A stretch of 64,000 nt of DNA from Sediminicola arcticus (GTDB taxonomy: Bacteria > Bacteroidota > Bacteroidia > Flavobacteriales > Flavobacteriaceae). The DNA lies in NCBI RefSeq assembly GCF_040566695.1, contig NZ_JBEXAE010000004.1, positions 1-64,000 of the forward strand, in the 5' to 3' direction. Below are positions 33,936-43,134 of this stretch, piece after piece (positions within the stretch are counted from its first letter, which is position 1; each line of letters begins with the position of its first letter). A program made the translations under genes and the position numbers. The notes beneath the pieces were generated by a model. The model saw only the letters and a list, made by a program, of their open reading frames with translations. It was not told where the DNA came from and did not search any database.

Positions 33936-34775
33936 CTATTCATGTAGCACAAGAAATGGAATATTGATGTGATAGCTAATTTGCTCCACTAAAGGTCGGA
34001 ACAAGATTCTTTGAATAAAATTCTGATTTTTAGCTACCATTACTATCATGTCCATTTGTTCACTTTCTACAAGGGTCTGTATAACTTCTTCTAGCTTGGT
34101 ACCAATAATCCTTCGAGAAATTTGATTTGAATTTGAAAAATAATCCTCAAGAAAATCCTTATTCCTTTCTTGTTCCTTTGTAAGTGCCTCATCTTCTTTT
34201 GAGGCCATGTAAACTATTGATAAACTTGAATTGTGAAGGGTCATTATCGCCTTTAAATGGTCCAGTACCTCAATATCAATTCCTGTATGATAATCTGTAG
34301 GAAATAAAATATTGTTTAATGCATTAAATTTTGCATTTTCTGGAACGGCCAATAGAGTACATTTTATTTTTGTGATCACATGGCCGGTATTACTTCCAAT
34401 AGTGACTTTTTTTAAACCAGATGCGCCTTTGGTCCCCATTACAATAAGGTCTACTCCAGATTCTTCTAGCTGTAATTTAATAGCATCGACGAAAAAATCA
34501 TATACCGCCACGCTTTCAAAATGATGATTTTTATTAGTAAAAGTTTTTTCGATTTTAAATTTCCAAGATTTCAACTTTTCCTTACTTTCCTTGAGCACAT
34601 TTTCTTTTAAAAGGTGATGAGGCACAATGACAGAGTTCTCGGCACCAGTATACACAATAGGGTTTATATGGAATAAAAGAAAATGACATTTCTCTTTAGC
34701 GAATAGGGCTAAGGCAAAGGTTAATGCATTCCAGGCATTCTCAGAAAAATCGGTGGGTATCAAAATCTTCTTCAT
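33936..34775 (-). CDS. Two-domain universal stress protein B
   Basis: This 279-residue protein has an N-terminal Usp fold (KKILIPTDFSENAWNALTFA) with the motif GTKGASGLKKVTIGSNT near 114-130 and a second fold beginning NILFPTDYHTGI near 151, without the nucleotide motif. The C-terminus reads NQNFIQRILFRP then YHINIPFLVLHE, a variant of the cluster's shared tail. Its own box (34832-34843) lies 57 bp upstream, so it is transcribed separately from the Usp gene to its left. Confidence 0.9.
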   Translation of the reverse strand: MKKILIPTDFSENAWNALTFALALFAKEKCHFLLFHINPIVYTGAENSVIVPHHLLKENVLKESKEKLKSWKFKIEKTFTNKNHHFESVAVYDFFVDAIKLQLEESGVDLIVMGTKGASGLKKVTIGSNTGHVITKIKCTLLAVPENAKFNALNNILFPTDYHTGIDIEVLDHLKAIMTLHNSSLSIVYMASKEDEALTKEQERNKDFLEDYFSNSNQISRRIIGTKLEEVIQTLVESEQMDMIVMVAKNQNFIQRILFRPLVEQISYHINIPFLVLHE

Positions 34776-34831
34776 GGTTATTTTATGTTAATTGTCGCCT
34801 TAAAAGTAGACTCAAAAATACCCGTGAAAAA

Positions 34832-34843
34832 TGATTATTATCA
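34832..34843. promoter_or_regulatory. CRP/FNR-type box 3
   Basis: TGATTATTATCA; the minus-strand octamer TACTTTTA (34801-34808) is 23 bp away and is extended by AGG. It drives the Usp gene 33936-34775 and lies just inside the 3' side of the ROK gene's intergenic space. Confidence 0.85.
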
Positions 34844-34883
34844 TCTTCAGAAGACTGGTCAAGGCCCTTTGGTGTTGTACCCA

Positions 34884-35855
34884 TTACATCCTTCCTTGCC
34901 AAAAAAGGGCTGCAGAGCCAAGAATGGCATTAGAACTATCTGTTGGGGAAAGGTATATCTTAACCTTCCCCTTGTAGGCGGCAAATAGATTTTTCTCCAT
35001 ATTTCTTACCACTGGCTCCAATAAAATATCACCTGCCTTACTCAATCCGCCCTTTAAGATAAATGCCTCTGGATCTAAATGCGCCACAGTATCGGCTATT
35101 TTGCTTCCAAGGATTTTTCCTGTAATTTCAAAGGCCTTTAGAGCTATTACATCGCCCATAAGCGCCTGCTCAGAAATAATCTCTCCGGTCATTGAATCAT
35201 AACTAATACCTCTAAGAAAAGAATCCTCCTTTAACTCTGCCAATAATTCAAATACGGTTCTTTTGATTCCTGTGACAGAAGCATAGGTTTCCAAGCACCC
35301 TTTCAGTCCGCAATTGCAACTCCTACCTTCAGGGTCTACGCTTACATGGCCAAGTTCTCCTGCCATGCCATTGGCACCGGTTACCAGTTTGCCATCTACC
35401 ACTATTCCACTTCCAAGTCCGGTTCCAAGAGTCAATACAACAAAATGCTTCATCTCTTTTGCCATACCATATGTCTGTTCCCCTACAGCAGCTGCATTAG
35501 CATCGTTCGCAATGACCACCGGTAGTTTGAACAATGAAGAAATAGTTTCTGAAATTGGAACGAAATCACCCCATTTAAAATTTGGTGGATGTTCCATCTT
35601 TCCAGTAATCCAGTTTGCATTAGGTGCGCCAATGCCAATTGCAACTATTTTAATCTTATTTTTCAATTCGGCACAGAGTAAGGCTACCTCATCTTCCAAG
35701 TTTAATACAAACCCTTGAAAGGAATGTTTGGATCCAGTACTAAAAACACGCTTGCCCCTTATGGTGCCATTCTTCTCCACTAATCCAATTTTGGTATAGG
35801 TGCCACCAATATCTATTGCAAGTACTATTTCTATTTTTTTTGATGACGGTCCCAT
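34884..35855 (-). CDS. ROK-family sugar kinase (glucokinase-like)
   Basis: The 323-residue protein has the ATP phosphate loop VLAIDIGGTYTKIGLVEKNG near residues 11-30, the sugar-site residues IANDANAAAVGE near 115-126, the acceptor GTGLGSGIV near 145-153, and the ROK zinc cluster CNCGLKGCLE near 188-197 preceded by GHVS. These indicate a sugar kinase rather than a ROK repressor, since there is no N-terminal HTH. Glucose or a related hexose is the likely substrate. It shares box 4 with the divergent small gene 35998-36267; the ATG at 35855 is 45 bp from the predicted transcript start. Confidence 0.88.
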   Translation of the reverse strand: MGPSSKKIEIVLAIDIGGTYTKIGLVEKNGTIRGKRVFSTGSKHSFQGFVLNLEDEVALLCAELKNKIKIVAIGIGAPNANWITGKMEHPPNFKWGDFVPISETISSLFKLPVVIANDANAAAVGEQTYGMAKEMKHFVVLTLGTGLGSGIVVDGKLVTGANGMAGELGHVSVDPEGRSCNCGLKGCLETYASVTGIKRTVFELLAELKEDSFLRGISYDSMTGEIISEQALMGDVIALKAFEITGKILGSKIADTVAHLDPEAFILKGGLSKAGDILLEPVVRNMEKNLFAAYKGKVKIYLSPTDSSNAILGSAALFWQGRM

Positions 35856-35931
35856 TTTTCTATGTACTCCGCGACAGATTAATTTATCTGATTACAGCAC
35901 TAAACTTAAATGATCATAAAATTACTTGACA

Positions 35932-35943
35932 TGACTTAAATCA
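35932..35943. promoter_or_regulatory. CRP/FNR-type box 4 (divergent)
   Basis: TGACTTAAATCA; octamers lie 23 bp away on both sides: TAATTTTG on + (35967-35974) and TAAGTTTA on - (35901-35908). It can serve 35998-36267 and the ROK kinase gene. Confidence 0.8.
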
Positions 35944-35997
35944 TTTTATTCTAATTTAGAATGGAATAATTTTGAAATTAACCCAAAAACAAGTGCC

Positions 35998-36267
35998 ATG
36001 AAAGCAATTGCAAAATTAGCTCATTTAAAAAGTGATGAGGATAAAAGAATCATAACCAGAAACCTAAGTAGGGTTCTTAATGTGAGGATATTGGATATTG
36101 ATTTAGAAAATCAAGTGATCTTCTTCCTTTACCCAAACCCATTGACTTTTCAAAAGGTAAAACAGGAATTATGGAGAATAGGATTCCCCATTAAATCATG
36201 TAGATATCCTACTGCTCAAAATCCTTATGTACATCATCACACAAGTGACAATTATGAACTTGCGTAA
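35998..36267 (+). CDS. Small ferredoxin-fold (HMA-like) protein without metal cysteines
   Basis: This 89-residue protein has the beta-alpha-beta rhythm of heavy-metal-associated domains (VRILDIDLENQVIFFLY, then FQKVKQELWRIGFPI), but the CxxC metal-binding pair is absent and only one Cys (SCRYP) is present. A His-rich end (YVHHHTS) could bind metal. Function unknown. It is preceded at 55-66 bp by box 4 and is convergent with the Usp gene 36289-37140. Confidence 0.65.
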   Translation: MKAIAKLAHLKSDEDKRIITRNLSRVLNVRILDIDLENQVIFFLYPNPLTFQKVKQELWRIGFPIKSCRYPTAQNPYVHHHTSDNYELA

Positions 36268-36288
36268 CTCGTTGCTATGTACCTCACA

Positions 36289-37140
36289 TCATTCAAGTTT
36301 TGGGTAAATAAACAAGGGTATCTCCGTATCAAAAGCAATTCTTTTTATAATCGGTTCTCGTGTTAATTTTTCAAAAAAACCATGCTTTCTATTCATCATG
36401 GCAATCATGCCTATAGCCTTGTTTTTTGCAACGTAGTCGTTAATGGCATCGGCAACTGAAATGTCGGCATATCCTTGGGTTATCCTATGCGAAAAATCCG
36501 ATAGTCGATTTTTCAAAATTTGTCTGGCCTCTATCTGCTGCTCGTCTAAGGCATCTGTAAGTCCAAAATATACAACCACTAATTTAGAGTTCCATAATTT
36601 TAAAAGGGTGATTAAAGGCTCCAATTCTAGTTTATTATAGTCGTGCCTAAAGTCAGTAGCAAACAAAATCTCACCCGGTATGTCAAAGCTATACTCATCT
36701 GGTACCGCGACCAAGGGACAAAATGTAATATTTTTAATTACACTTACCGTATTACTTCCCAGAAAAATTGATTTAACCCCAGAAGCTCCTTTAGTTCCCA
36801 TAAAAATATAGTCAATATCTTTATTAACGACGTCCTTACCAATAGCATTCAACAAAGTATCTGATTGGATAATGGTACTAAAAGTATGCAGGGAGTTTTT
36901 CTTTTTGGCTTCCAATGTTTCCTTTAAGGCATCCATATTGTGCTTAGCTTCCTCCTTGGTTATTGTGTAAAGTCTAGTCTTCCTTCCTTTATTGAAAGAA
37001 CTACTATAACCAGATGGGCCTATTTGAATCGTATGGAAAATATAAAAGGTACATTCCTCTTTTTCAAATAAATAAATGGCATAGTTAATGGCATTTAAAG
37101 CGTTGTTTGAAAAATCGGTAGGCAATAAGATCTTTTTCAT
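36289..37140 (-). CDS. Two-domain universal stress protein C
   Basis: The ATG at 37140 gives the canonical MKKILLPTDFSNNALNAINY start; the frame extends upstream to 37197, but that extension is polar and atypical. The first domain carries GTKGASGVKSIFLGSNT near residues 113-129, and the second starts EILFATDFRHDY. The tail reads NRKHGFFEKLTREP and FDTEIPLFIYP. It is the last gene of a four-gene Usp operon (39776 to 36289); the gap to the previous gene is 64 bp, longer than the others. Confidence 0.9.
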   Translation of the reverse strand: MKKILLPTDFSNNALNAINYAIYLFEKEECTFYIFHTIQIGPSGYSSSFNKGRKTRLYTITKEEAKHNMDALKETLEAKKKNSLHTFSTIIQSDTLLNAIGKDVVNKDIDYIFMGTKGASGVKSIFLGSNTVSVIKNITFCPLVAVPDEYSFDIPGEILFATDFRHDYNKLELEPLITLLKLWNSKLVVVYFGLTDALDEQQIEARQILKNRLSDFSHRITQGYADISVADAINDYVAKNKAIGMIAMMNRKHGFFEKLTREPIIKRIAFDTEIPLFIYPKLE

Positions 37141-37204
37141 TGGATTGTATTGGATTGTATTTATCTTCTTTTTTTCCTCTGGCCCTTTAGTTGGCAATGC
37201 CCTC

Positions 37205-38053
37205 CTACGACAATTCTGGAAGCACCAATAATGGAACAGTAGTATGGAACCCTATTTTTTTTACAACTAGTTCCTGGGTCAATTGTTCTAAAAAAGTATG
37301 TTGGTAATGAATCAACACTACCATGTCCGCTTTTATTTCCATAGAGAATTCCACAATGGTTTCCGCAATGGTCGTTTGGGTATTCCTTTCACAGAATATT
37401 ATTTTCAGTTGTTTTAGTCGCTCTTTCAAAATTTCACGATTGGAATTTTGTTTCTCTTTCAATTCTACCTCCTCGGCAACATGAAAAACATGTATGGTGG
37501 TGTCCCATGCAATTCCCAATTCCTCTAATGGCAATAACTCGAATCTATAATAAAACCTATTAAAATCAGTAGGGAAAACTACTTTCTCCAATTTCTGGAA
37601 GTTAAATTCTTCAGGAACCGCCACAATGGAACAGTTCCTAATAGCTTTAATGACGTTCACGGTATTGCTGCCCATAAACACTTCCTTAGCTCCCGTAGCT
37701 CCCTTGGTCCCCATAACAATCATATGTCTGGTTTTCTCAAAAAGCAGTTCTTTAATTGCACCCTGAAGATGATCGGATGCGGTTATGGTGTTAAAGGTGT
37801 GTTTAGGATTATTATGGTTTTTGTCCAAATAATCCAATATAGCAGAAAGTCCTTTTTCAGATTCCAGGGCTAAGTTTTCATATAATTTACCTGCTTTTTG
37901 GGAATCTCGGGCGCCTTTTATCTGGGAGGCACTTACTTCGTAGACATGTAATATCTCAAATGTGCATTCCACATCCCAATAGAGCTTCAGGGCAAAGAAA
38001 ATAGCATTCCATGCGTTGTCTGAAAAGTCGGTGGGAATAAGAATATTTTTCAT
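37205..38053 (-). CDS. Two-domain universal stress protein D
   Basis: The 282-residue protein begins MKNILIPTDFSDNAWNAIFF; the motif GTKGATGAKEVFMGSNT is at about 116-132, and the second domain begins KVVFPTDFNRFYYRFEL. The tail YQHTFLEQLTQELVVKKIGF plus HTTVPLLVLP matches the shared C-terminal signature. It is the third gene of the Usp operon, starting 7 bp after the stop of the gene to its right. Confidence 0.9.
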   Translation of the reverse strand: MKNILIPTDFSDNAWNAIFFALKLYWDVECTFEILHVYEVSASQIKGARDSQKAGKLYENLALESEKGLSAILDYLDKNHNNPKHTFNTITASDHLQGAIKELLFEKTRHMIVMGTKGATGAKEVFMGSNTVNVIKAIRNCSIVAVPEEFNFQKLEKVVFPTDFNRFYYRFELLPLEELGIAWDTTIHVFHVAEEVELKEKQNSNREILKERLKQLKIIFCERNTQTTIAETIVEFSMEIKADMVVLIHYQHTFLEQLTQELVVKKIGFHTTVPLLVLPELS

Positions 38054-38060
38054 GTTGTTA

Positions 38061-38915
38061 TTATTTAATGGAATTGCCTGTATCTCTTAGTACTAAAAAT
38101 GGCACCTTAATATGAAAACCGATGGCATCTACATTTTGGCGTGTGAGTAAACGCTCCCAAAAATGGTGTTTTCTGTTTTGCATGGCTAAAAAGTCCAATT
38201 GGCTGCTTTCAAGGTATTCCTGTATGGCATCGGCCACATGGGTGCTTTTTACTTGATCGAAGGTATGCAGGAGGTCACCTATATAATCTGTTAGAACTTT
38301 TCTGTTCTCTTCCTGATTGTCCCAAAGCCCCATTTCCTCCATTACATGTAAAACAATAATTTTGGCTTTATGGATTTTTGCTACAAAAGTTAATGGGGCT
38401 ATTTCCTCTTCCTTGTATTGGGTCCAATAATCTGTGGCAAAAACCATTTTTTTAATCTCTTTAAACGTATAACCCGCTGGAACCGCCAATACAGGAATTT
38501 TTACCTTCCGCAATACATGAATGGTATTGGTGCCGATAAACAAATCTTTTTTATCCGTAGCTCCCTGCGTACCCATTATTATCAAATCTATACGCTTACT
38601 ATCTACTACCTCAAGGATCTCATCCGTTAAAATATTAAAGGCTGATAAGGTCTCAAAGGTATGATTGCCATTGGGTTGTGGTTTCTTAATATCCCTAAGC
38701 GTTTTTTCCAAACCTTTTAAAGAAGCCTCTACACTTGTATCCGGTATGGCACTGAAGGAGGGTCCGCCCAACATATAATCAACTCTATAGAAGGAGGGAG
38801 TATAGGCATGTAAAATGTAAAACGTGCACACCTCGTTTTTAAAGAAAGACAACGCATAGCAAATAGCGTTCATGGCATTTTTAGAAAAGTCGGTAGGTAA
38901 TAAAATACGTTTCAT
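38061..38915 (-). CDS. Two-domain universal stress protein E
   Basis: The 284-residue protein begins MKRILLPTDFSKNAMNAICY. The motif near 116-132 is altered, GTQGATDKKDLFIGTNT, with an Asp replacing the second Gly, so nucleotide binding may be weakened. The second domain opens MVFATDYWTQYKEEEI. The tail NRKHHFWERLLTRQ plus FHIKVPFLVLRD has Trp where relatives have Leu. It is the second gene of the Usp operon; the gap to the first is 15 bp. Confidence 0.9.
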   Translation of the reverse strand: MKRILLPTDFSKNAMNAICYALSFFKNEVCTFYILHAYTPSFYRVDYMLGGPSFSAIPDTSVEASLKGLEKTLRDIKKPQPNGNHTFETLSAFNILTDEILEVVDSKRIDLIIMGTQGATDKKDLFIGTNTIHVLRKVKIPVLAVPAGYTFKEIKKMVFATDYWTQYKEEEIAPLTFVAKIHKAKIIVLHVMEEMGLWDNQEENRKVLTDYIGDLLHTFDQVKSTHVADAIQEYLESSQLDFLAMQNRKHHFWERLLTRQNVDAIGFHIKVPFLVLRDTGNSIK

Positions 38916-38930
38916 AGGGTCTCTTTTGTA

Positions 38931-39776
38931 TTATCTGACCAAATTCTGCATAACCAAAAATGGTACTTTTATAGCCAATCCCAATTGATCTATCGTAGAT
39001 TTGCTAAGCATACTTTCTAAAAAAGAATGACGGGAATTAACCATTACCAATAACTGTATATCATTAATTTCTATATACTTCTGAATGGTTTCTAACCTTT
39101 CTTCACTATCTATAATTTCAAAGATGAGCGTTAAATCTTGTAAAGCTGCTTCTAAAAATATTTTATTATCCTCCTGTCTCTTAGCTAATTTTTTAAATTT
39201 GGATAGGTATAAAAAATGAATCTCCGATCTGTAGGAACAAGCGAGCTCACATAAAAGTTTAAGTTCTCTTTTTTTGTAAGGGACCATGTAATCTGTTGGA
39301 AAAAGTATTTTTTTTGGTTTTACGTATTCAAAGTTCTCGGGAATTGCCAATACCGGACATTGAACATATTTCAATACCTGTAAGGTGTGGGATCCGAAGG
39401 TAAGTTTCTGGTCGTTGGTCTTGCCTTTGGTACCCATAATGACAATATCGATGTTCTTTTCTTCTACAAAATCATTAGTAGAATCTACAAGGGATCCGAA
39501 AACAGAAAGGGTCTTGTATTGATGCCTTGGATTCGGTGAAATTTCGTTAATATTACCTAGTAAATTATGTAAAGAATCGTCTACCCCCTTCTCAATTTTT
39601 GCTTTAAAGTTACCAAAATCGGAAGTAGACATAGCAACAGTGTCACTGTAAACCTCATCGGCATACGCGTGCATTAAATATATTTCGCAACGTTGGTACT
39701 TGAAAAATTTCACTGCATAACTTACGGCATTCATAGCATTGGCGGAAAAATCGGTAGGTATCAATATTGTATTCAT
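38931..39776 (-). CDS. Two-domain universal stress protein F
   Basis: The 281-residue protein begins MNTILIPTDFSANAMNAVSY; its nucleotide motif is GTKGKTNDQKLTFGSHT (about 114-130), missing the second Gly. The second domain begins KILFPTDYMVPYKKRELKLL. The tail NSRHSFLESMLSKS plus AIKVPFLVMQ is the shared signature. It is the first gene of the four-gene Usp operon, 55 bp downstream of box 5 (39831-39842), which has the -7 element TACTTTTA. Confidence 0.9.
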   Translation of the reverse strand: MNTILIPTDFSANAMNAVSYAVKFFKYQRCEIYLMHAYADEVYSDTVAMSTSDFGNFKAKIEKGVDDSLHNLLGNINEISPNPRHQYKTLSVFGSLVDSTNDFVEEKNIDIVIMGTKGKTNDQKLTFGSHTLQVLKYVQCPVLAIPENFEYVKPKKILFPTDYMVPYKKRELKLLCELACSYRSEIHFLYLSKFKKLAKRQEDNKIFLEAALQDLTLIFEIIDSEERLETIQKYIEINDIQLLVMVNSRHSFLESMLSKSTIDQLGLAIKVPFLVMQNLVR

Positions 39777-39830
39777 ATTATCTTTTTAAACCTTTCCTTT
39801 AAAAGTAGCATGACAACCTAATGGAAACAA

Positions 39831-39842
39831 TGATAAATATCA
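39831..39842. promoter_or_regulatory. CRP/FNR-type box 5
   Basis: TGATAAATATCA; the minus-strand octamer TACTTTTA (39800-39807) is 23 bp away. It drives the four-gene Usp operon. Confidence 0.85.
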
Positions 39843-40007
39843 GTTGCATTTCTGGTGCTAAAGATTTAGAACAGGGTGGTGATAGAACTTATAATTCCTT
39901 GAAGTAAGAGAATGCATAAAGAACTCTTTAGGAGCAATGGTTTATTTTAAAACAACCATTGAATATAAATTCTAAAAATTAAATCTCACCTACTTTTATT
40001 TTAAAAC

Positions 40008-40019
40008 TGATCTACATCA
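40008..40019. promoter_or_regulatory. CRP/FNR-type box 6
   Basis: TGATCTACATCA; on the + strand TATTTTAG (40043-40050) lies 23 bp away, and a better octamer TAGTTTTG overlaps it at 40048-40055. It would give the LytTR gene a leader of about 180 nt. Confidence 0.55.
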
Positions 40020-40238
40020 TTTATCCACCGAATAATTTCACATATTTTAGTTTTGAAATCAATACTAAACAACTTAAAGTATCCAGCCATAATTACTCTA
40101 ATATGATCAACAAATGAAATTCCCCCTATAAATTGGTCCCTTTTTAACAATTATTGGAACCCAATAGTGTTACGTCCAAAAAAATGACCATTTGTTGCCT
40201 ATCAGAGTACTTTGGAGATACTTTTTAAAACCAATACT

Positions 40239-40931
40239 ATGCAATTAAAAAGTATCATTATCGACGATTCCACCATGCAACGTTTGGCAGTTGCCAAGCT
40301 TATAAAAAACCATCCCCAACTGATTCTTTTAGCCGAATATTGCAATGCCATGGAGGCAAACAAGGGAATTAAAGAGCTAGAGGTAGATTTGATTTTTTTG
40401 GATATTGAAATGCCTATTATCAATGGTTTCGACCTTTTGGAATCCCTAAATAGAAGACCCCAAATTATTCTTATTACCGGTAAAAAGGACTACGCGTTCA
40501 AAGCATTTGAATATGGGGTTACCGACTACCTTCATAAACCGATCACACAAAGCCGCTTTAAGGCTTCAATAGATAGGGCAATTAACAATTATAAGCTCAT
40601 TCATGGGAACGAAGAAGACAAAGAATTCTTTTTTGTGAAAACCAATCTCAAAAAAAGAAAAATTTTTATGGATGATATCGAATGGATTGAAGCTTTAGGA
40701 GATTATATTAAATTGATCACCAAAGAAAGAAATGTCATAGTCCTTTCGACGATGAAGGCTTTTGATGAGAAATTACCAAAGGATAAATTCTTGCGCATCC
40801 ACAAATCCTATATCGTAAATTTAGAAAAGATAGAGCGTTTTAATAGTAAAATAGTGGAAGTGCATGGTAGGGAACTTCCCATAAGTAGGCATAAAAGACC
40901 GCGATTGGAAAAAGTGTTGAAAAATCTTTAA
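40239..40931 (+). CDS. LytTR-type response regulator
   Basis: The 230-residue protein has a receiver domain (residues 1-120) with the acidic pair IIIDDS near 8-11, the phospho-acceptor in LIFLDIEMP (Asp about 55) and a Lys in YLHKPI, then a LytTR DNA-binding domain (about 135-230, ending LPISRHKRPRLEKVL). The ATG at 40239 is preferred over the in-frame TTG at 40212. No histidine kinase is adjacent, so its partner is elsewhere. It lies between two divergent Usp units and may be under box 6. Confidence 0.88.
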   Translation: MQLKSIIIDDSTMQRLAVAKLIKNHPQLILLAEYCNAMEANKGIKELEVDLIFLDIEMPIINGFDLLESLNRRPQIILITGKKDYAFKAFEYGVTDYLHKPITQSRFKASIDRAINNYKLIHGNEEDKEFFFVKTNLKKRKIFMDDIEWIEALGDYIKLITKERNVIVLSTMKAFDEKLPKDKFLRIHKSYIVNLEKIERFNSKIVEVHGRELPISRHKRPRLEKVLKNL

Positions 40932-40966
40932 GTATCACTATAGTATTAGATGCTACACTTACTTCT

Positions 40967-41800
40967 TTAAATCCTAAAGGTCATAACTGGAATATGAGCA
41001 TGATTGGCCATGTTTTCTCCTAAACTGCCTACAAAAAAATGAGCCCACCCTTTTCTACCATGGGTGGGAATGGCTACCAGATCTGCATGTATACTTTTAC
41101 AGTAATCTAAAATCCCGTGTTCAATGGAATAATCAGTTACGTAAGCCACTTCCAAATTATTTAAATTTAGGTCCCTTATTTTGGACATAAAATAGGTTAT
41201 CCTTTTATCCAAGTCAGCTTTGGTGATGTAATATTCATTGGGCCTATTCACATAGACCAAATTAATTTTTGCCTCATAATCTGAAAATAATTTAACGGCA
41301 TGGATAAAGGCATAAAGGTTCTCAATTTTAAAATCACAAGCGAAGACCACCTTTCGCAATTTAAAATGAGCATATCTTTGTTTGATGACCAGAACAGGGA
41401 CTGATGACGTTCTTACCACTTTTTCGGTATTGGAACCGACAAAGAATTCGCTCAACCCTTTCGAACCATGGGACCCCATAATAATCAAGTCAATCTCTTT
41501 TTCTTTGGCCAACTCATTGATCTCACTAAAAACCTTAAAATTTTGTACTATTTCTGTGATTTTAATATTTGTTAAATAATCCCTTTCCAAAAATGTACTA
41601 AAGCGTTCTTTAGCCAAAGATATATAATACTTTGCCTCTGCCATTTCTATAGCTTCATTAGCCGCAAATACCGACTCTGATAAACCCAACATATGAAATA
41701 CTAAAATTTCAGCATTATTTTTTTTTGCGAGACTTGCCGCAACTTCTAAGGCATATTCTGAAAATTCAGAGAAATCTACGGGAACCAATATCTTTTTCAT
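40967..41800 (-). CDS. Two-domain universal stress protein G (both motifs kept)
   Basis: The 277-residue protein differs from the six others in having recognisable nucleotide motifs in both halves: GSHGSKGLSEFFVGSNT near 113-129 and THGRKGWAHFFVGSLGEN near 248-265. It starts MKKILVPVDFSEFSEYALEV, the typical sequence of active Usp proteins, and lacks the H-x-F-L-E tail. It lies 75 bp downstream of the hibernation factor gene and is probably cotranscribed with it from box 7. Confidence 0.9.
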   Translation of the reverse strand: MKKILVPVDFSEFSEYALEVAASLAKKNNAEILVFHMLGLSESVFAANEAIEMAEAKYYISLAKERFSTFLERDYLTNIKITEIVQNFKVFSEINELAKEKEIDLIIMGSHGSKGLSEFFVGSNTEKVVRTSSVPVLVIKQRYAHFKLRKVVFACDFKIENLYAFIHAVKLFSDYEAKINLVYVNRPNEYYITKADLDKRITYFMSKIRDLNLNNLEVAYVTDYSIEHGILDYCKSIHADLVAIPTHGRKGWAHFFVGSLGENMANHAHIPVMTFRI

Positions 41801-41875
41801 AATACGGTTATTTTTATTGTGGCCATAGTAGCTTTAAATCTAGAACTACCAAATTAGAAAGCAATGAAATATGGG

Positions 41876-42199
41876 TTAAGGATTGGAATTAATGATCTTA
41901 AATTTATTGTTTCGTTTTTCATTTTGTTTTTTAAGCAGCCTTTCCAAATCATCTAAGGTTGCAACAGCAGCTTTTTCAAAATGTGTCTCATTGGATTTTG
42001 CAAACAACCTTGGCCCAGGAGCGCTAAGTTCAATTTCACAGATCTTGCCTTTTTGCGTTGGATCGTTTTCCAATTTAAAATATACATTGGCAGAAATCAC
42101 CCAATTGTAACGATCCCCCAACTTATCCAATTTTTTGGTCACAAATTCTGTCATTGCAATACTGGTAGGCATTTTAACATATTGAATATTAATGGTCAT
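41876..42199 (-). CDS. hpf: Short ribosome hibernation-promoting factor (HPF/RaiA)
   Basis: The 107-residue protein has the single beta-alpha-beta-beta-beta-alpha HPF domain: MTINIQYVKMPTSIAMTEFV, a KLDKLGDRY helix end, ISANVYFKLEN, EIELSAPGPRLFAKS and the second helix FEKAAVATLDDLERLLKKQ. It binds the decoding centre of idle ribosomes and prevents their use. It has no long-form C-terminal domain, so dimer formation would need another factor. The gene has a 140-nt leader if box 7 is used and is followed by a Usp gene. Confidence 0.85.
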   Translation of the reverse strand: MTINIQYVKMPTSIAMTEFVTKKLDKLGDRYNWVISANVYFKLENDPTQKGKICEIELSAPGPRLFAKSNETHFEKAAVATLDDLERLLKKQNEKRNNKFKIINSNP

Positions 42200-42374
42200 A
42201 ATTTATGTATTTTTAGAATATTTATCTTTTATAATTTACAATCACTTGTCTTTCTGATTATTACAGACAATATCGGTCCTTTTTAAGCTTGTCACCTATT
42301 TAGTGACCGCAGCCATTCACCCTCAAAATGATATATCCTTCCATAAAAATAATTACTTTAAGAACAAGTTACTA

Positions 42375-42386
42375 TGACTATTGTCA
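42375..42386. promoter_or_regulatory. CRP/FNR-type box 7
   Basis: TGACTATTGTCA; on the minus strand TATTTTTA (42344-42351) is 23 bp away. It probably drives hpf and the Usp gene 40967-41800. Confidence 0.65.
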
Positions 42387-42424
42387 TTTGTACAATAATA
42401 CAGGGAACTACCATTATGTATAAC

Positions 42425-42436
42425 TGATAATTATCA
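42425..42436. promoter_or_regulatory. CRP/FNR-type box 8
   Basis: TGATAATTATCA is a perfect palindrome; TACTTTGG (42460-42467) follows 23 bp later on the + strand. It drives the operon 42491-44176 with a leader of about 20 nt. Confidence 0.85.
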
Positions 42437-42490
42437 TTTCATATAAGTAGCTCTTATAATACTTTGGCAGTATCCTATAAATAAAACATC

Positions 42491-43120
42491 ATGAAAAATA
42501 AAGTAACATTCGTCTGCATCTTTCTAATGATCCCATTCTTTACCATAGCACAGGCATTGACGGGAATTGATGAAATAGCCCCCTACAACGAAGGGTTAGC
42601 AGCAATAAAAAAAGGCGGACAATGGGGCTTTATGAACACCAAGGGAGACCTTGTTATTGGTTTCAGGGACGATTTGGTATGGGATCATACGGGTGACACC
42701 TCATCCTTTGGTATCATGAGTTTAACACATCCAACTTTTAAACAAGGAAAATGCCCTGTCAAAAAAATGGTAGAAGGAATACCTTACTATGGATTCATTG
42801 ATACTTCTGGCACATTAGTAATCGATTATCAATTTTTAAATGTCGCCCAATATGAAAATGGATATTTCACGGGCATTATTTTCGAAAAAACATTAAAGGG
42901 TGAAAACGAATTCAAACTAAAAATCTATGACTATACGTTTCATGAGGTACTCATGGATTCGTCCGGAAACATCGTAGAATATTTGGCCAAGCCTACCAAT
43001 ATCCAAATGACCTCTAAAAGATATAAAACACCATGGCTTAGGACCAAATTACTCAATGATAATTTGATAGCTGTGCGCAATGAAGACAATATGCTAGAAA
43101 TTAAAAAATTAACCCAATAG
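42491..43120 (+). CDS. Secreted WG-repeat protein
   Basis: This 209-residue protein has a signal peptide (cleavage near A20-Q21) and at least two WG repeats: EGLAAIKKGGQWGFMNTKGD near 33-53 and PYYGFIDTSGTLVIDY near 98-113. WG repeats are beta-hairpin modules of unknown ligand, common in periplasmic proteins. It is the first gene of a four-gene operon under box 8. No catalytic motif is seen. Confidence 0.75.
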   Translation: MKNKVTFVCIFLMIPFFTIAQALTGIDEIAPYNEGLAAIKKGGQWGFMNTKGDLVIGFRDDLVWDHTGDTSSFGIMSLTHPTFKQGKCPVKKMVEGIPYYGFIDTSGTLVIDYQFLNVAQYENGYFTGIIFEKTLKGENEFKLKIYDYTFHEVLMDSSGNIVEYLAKPTNIQMTSKRYKTPWLRTKLLNDNLIAVRNEDNMLEIKKLTQ

Positions 43121-43134
43121 ATACCATAAAGGCC

